A stretch of DNA of 64,000 nucleotides from JAAFJM01 sp964529175 (GTDB lineage Bacteria; Bacteroidota; Bacteroidia; UKL13-3), in the NCBI GenBank assembly GCA_964529175.1, contig CAZGVO010000013.1, forward strand, positions 40,886 through 104,885, in the 5' to 3' direction. The notes under the pieces are model-generated. The model had not been told where the DNA came from. It made no database searches and saw only the letters and a program-made list of their open reading frames with translations. Below are positions 62,865 through 64,000 of the stretch, piece by piece; the first letter of the stretch is position 1, and each line of letters starts with the position of its first letter. A program made the translations under genes and the position numbers.

Positions 62865-63218
62865 ATGGCTACACAATTTTATAAAATTTACGATTTTAAA
62901 TTAGATGGCCCAGAACCGCAAGCCATTAATACTGTTAGAACAATTGATATTGAGGGTAAGCGTATTTGTTTAACCCGTTTACACGATGGTTATTTTGCTA
63001 TGGACGATAAATGTCCTCATGCAGGTGCACCTCTTGGCAGTGGCAAATGCGATGAAAACGAACAAGTAGTTTGCCCAATTCATCGTTATAAATACAATCC
63101 GCGTACTGGTAAAGGAAACGGAAATCAAGGAGATTATGTAGAAACATATCCCACAGAATTAAGAAAAGATGGCGTGTATGTTGGTTTAACTGTTAAGTGG
63201 TGGAAAAAGTTTATTTAG
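62865..63218 (+). CDS. Rieske 2Fe-2S protein
   Basis: A 117-residue single Rieske domain: ligands in CPHAGAPLGSG and CPIHRY (C-x-H then C-x2-H), with the YVETYPTEL strand of the small ferredoxin type. No membrane segment, so a soluble ferredoxin-like carrier of unknown partner. Starts directly after the alanine dehydrogenase stop codon. Confidence 0.9.
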   Translation: MATQFYKIYDFKLDGPEPQAINTVRTIDIEGKRICLTRLHDGYFAMDDKCPHAGAPLGSGKCDENEQVVCPIHRYKYNPRTGKGNGNQGDYVETYPTELRKDGVYVGLTVKWWKKFI

Positions 63219-63338
63219 ACTAACAATAATTTAAGTTAAATTTATGTTTCTTATATGTCTTTTCAATCAGTTCGTTTTTTTACAAACTATTTTGTTTTAT
63301 TTTCGTTTTACTTATTAAACAATTAATTTCTTACAAAT

Positions 63339-64000
63339 ATGAAAACAAAAATACGAATTCTTTTATTCTGGTTCGCTTTTATAGCGACCTTTGGTTTAAA
63401 AGCTCAAACAACGCTTAACACCACTTTAGCTTCTACCGGTTATACAGGAACCAATTCAAGTGGGACTAACAGTTACATTACTTTTGTTATTAGAAACAAT
63501 AGTTCAAATGCAATAATCTTGCAAAAAGTTGGAAATTGGACTTCAAGTGTAGATAATACTGCTACATACAGTCTATACCAATCAGCTACATCATTAGGTG
63601 GTGCTCCTCCAACTGCTTATCCTGCTGCTGGGTGGAATTTAATTGCATCTGGAAATCCGAGTATTTCCACAGGTACATTATCTGTAAATGACGTTTTGAC
63701 TAATATTAATTATACTATTCCAGTGGGTGAAGTTCACCGATTTGTTTTATACACAACAGGCACCAATAGGTATAGTGGCACTGGAGTGGGAACATGCACT
63801 CCAAATACTTTTACAAGTGCAAGCGGTGTTCAATTACATGTTGGTGATTATCAAATTGGAGGGTTATATGTTGGTTATGGCGGGCCTAATAACCCGAGAT
63901 TTTTCACTGGTTCAATCACTTTCGATAATGTAAATGCCGGCCCCGCTCAACCGCCCATTGCAAATTTTTACGCACCAGATACGGTTTGGATAAACAGCCC
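63339..64000 (+). CDS. Secreted surface protein, 3' part cut by window edge
   Basis: 220 codons visible from the ATG at 63339, open to the end of the window. A signal peptide (LLFWFAFIATFGLKAQ) precedes a Gly/Ser/Thr-rich beta domain (TNSYITFVIRNNSSNAIILQKVGNW, YTIPVGEVHRFVLYT). The end PPIANFYAPDTVW looks like the start of a PKD-type domain. Probably a T9SS substrate; its sorting tail would lie beyond the window. Confidence 0.75.
   Translation, partial: MKTKIRILLFWFAFIATFGLKAQTTLNTTLASTGYTGTNSSGTNSYITFVIRNNSSNAIILQKVGNWTSSVDNTATYSLYQSATSLGGAPPTAYPAAGWNLIASGNPSISTGTLSVNDVLTNINYTIPVGEVHRFVLYTTGTNRYSGTGVGTCTPNTFTSASGVQLHVGDYQIGGLYVGYGGPNNPRFFTGSITFDNVNAGPAQPPIANFYAPDTVWINS

Noticed and set aside
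1..64000. tRNA or rRNA genes
   Set aside because: No TPsiC-like arms or rRNA stretches were noticed by eye; a covariance-model scan would be needed to be certain.

Overview
The window looks like a chromosomal piece of a low-GC member of the Bacteroidota (Sphingobacteriia/Chitinophagia or Flavobacteriia-like). This rests on type IX secretion signals (a gliding-type C-terminal domain at 10-12.7 kb, type A sorting tails at 4.9 and 61.5 kb), LruC-domain lipoproteins, DUF5777 beta-barrels, the sdhCAB layout, AT-rich intergenic DNA with few Shine-Dalgarno sites, and a TAnnTTTG-type promoter. No tRNA, rRNA, CRISPR array or insertion sequence was seen.

Layout. 0-16.5 kb is nearly all on the minus strand and mostly housekeeping or envelope: a PhyH-type dioxygenase, a six-gene envelope run (haem-motif lipoproteins, DUF5777, L,D-transpeptidase, YceI), an AraC regulator, lepB, dapB, a geranylgeranyl-reductase-like flavoprotein, a giant T9SS protein and sdhCAB. 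16.8-25.9 kb has two LruC paralogues around a DUF808 protein, then thrS-infC-rpmI-rplT. A 120-bp duplication of the rplT 3' end and its terminator brackets a small island holding a Fic protein (25.9-27.7 kb).

28.5-43.4 kb is the most unusual part. A NUDIX-winged-helix regulator (NrtR type) is followed by an M48 peptidase and a 1803-residue pseudokinase/DUF4011/SF1 helicase/nuclease/WGR protein. About 2.4 kb past that operon begins a seven-gene operon for NAD and ADP-ribose handling: Prs-like, NADAR, a small conserved protein, macrodomain, KptA/Tpt1, PPP-type phosphoesterase and NAMPT. Both operons carry the same palindrome TGTGTA-N5-TACACA at their promoters, which joins them as one predicted NrtR regulon. 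Between them lie three orphan ORFs separated by homologous spacers.

43.4-56.4 kb resembles a defence island: FRG protein, PIN-like protein, TIR plus Mrr-like nuclease, six small unknown ORFs including a GIY-YIG-like one, and a two-gene restriction-modification system of BcgI-like design (nuclease-methylase plus specificity subunit, no separate HsdR). At the junction of those two genes a G_GGA_AAG slippery heptamer sits directly before the stop codon, followed after 5 nt by a 12-bp stem. The downstream frame has no AUG, so programmed -1 frameshifting that makes a nuclease-methylase-specificity fusion is a strong candidate. 56.4-64 kb returns to core genes (cyanophycin synthetase, secreted esterase-like protein, alanine dehydrogenase, Rieske protein, partial surface protein), with a 16-unit 21-bp tandem repeat before them.

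All assignments come from reading motifs in the sequence. No database search, structure prediction or expression data were available.
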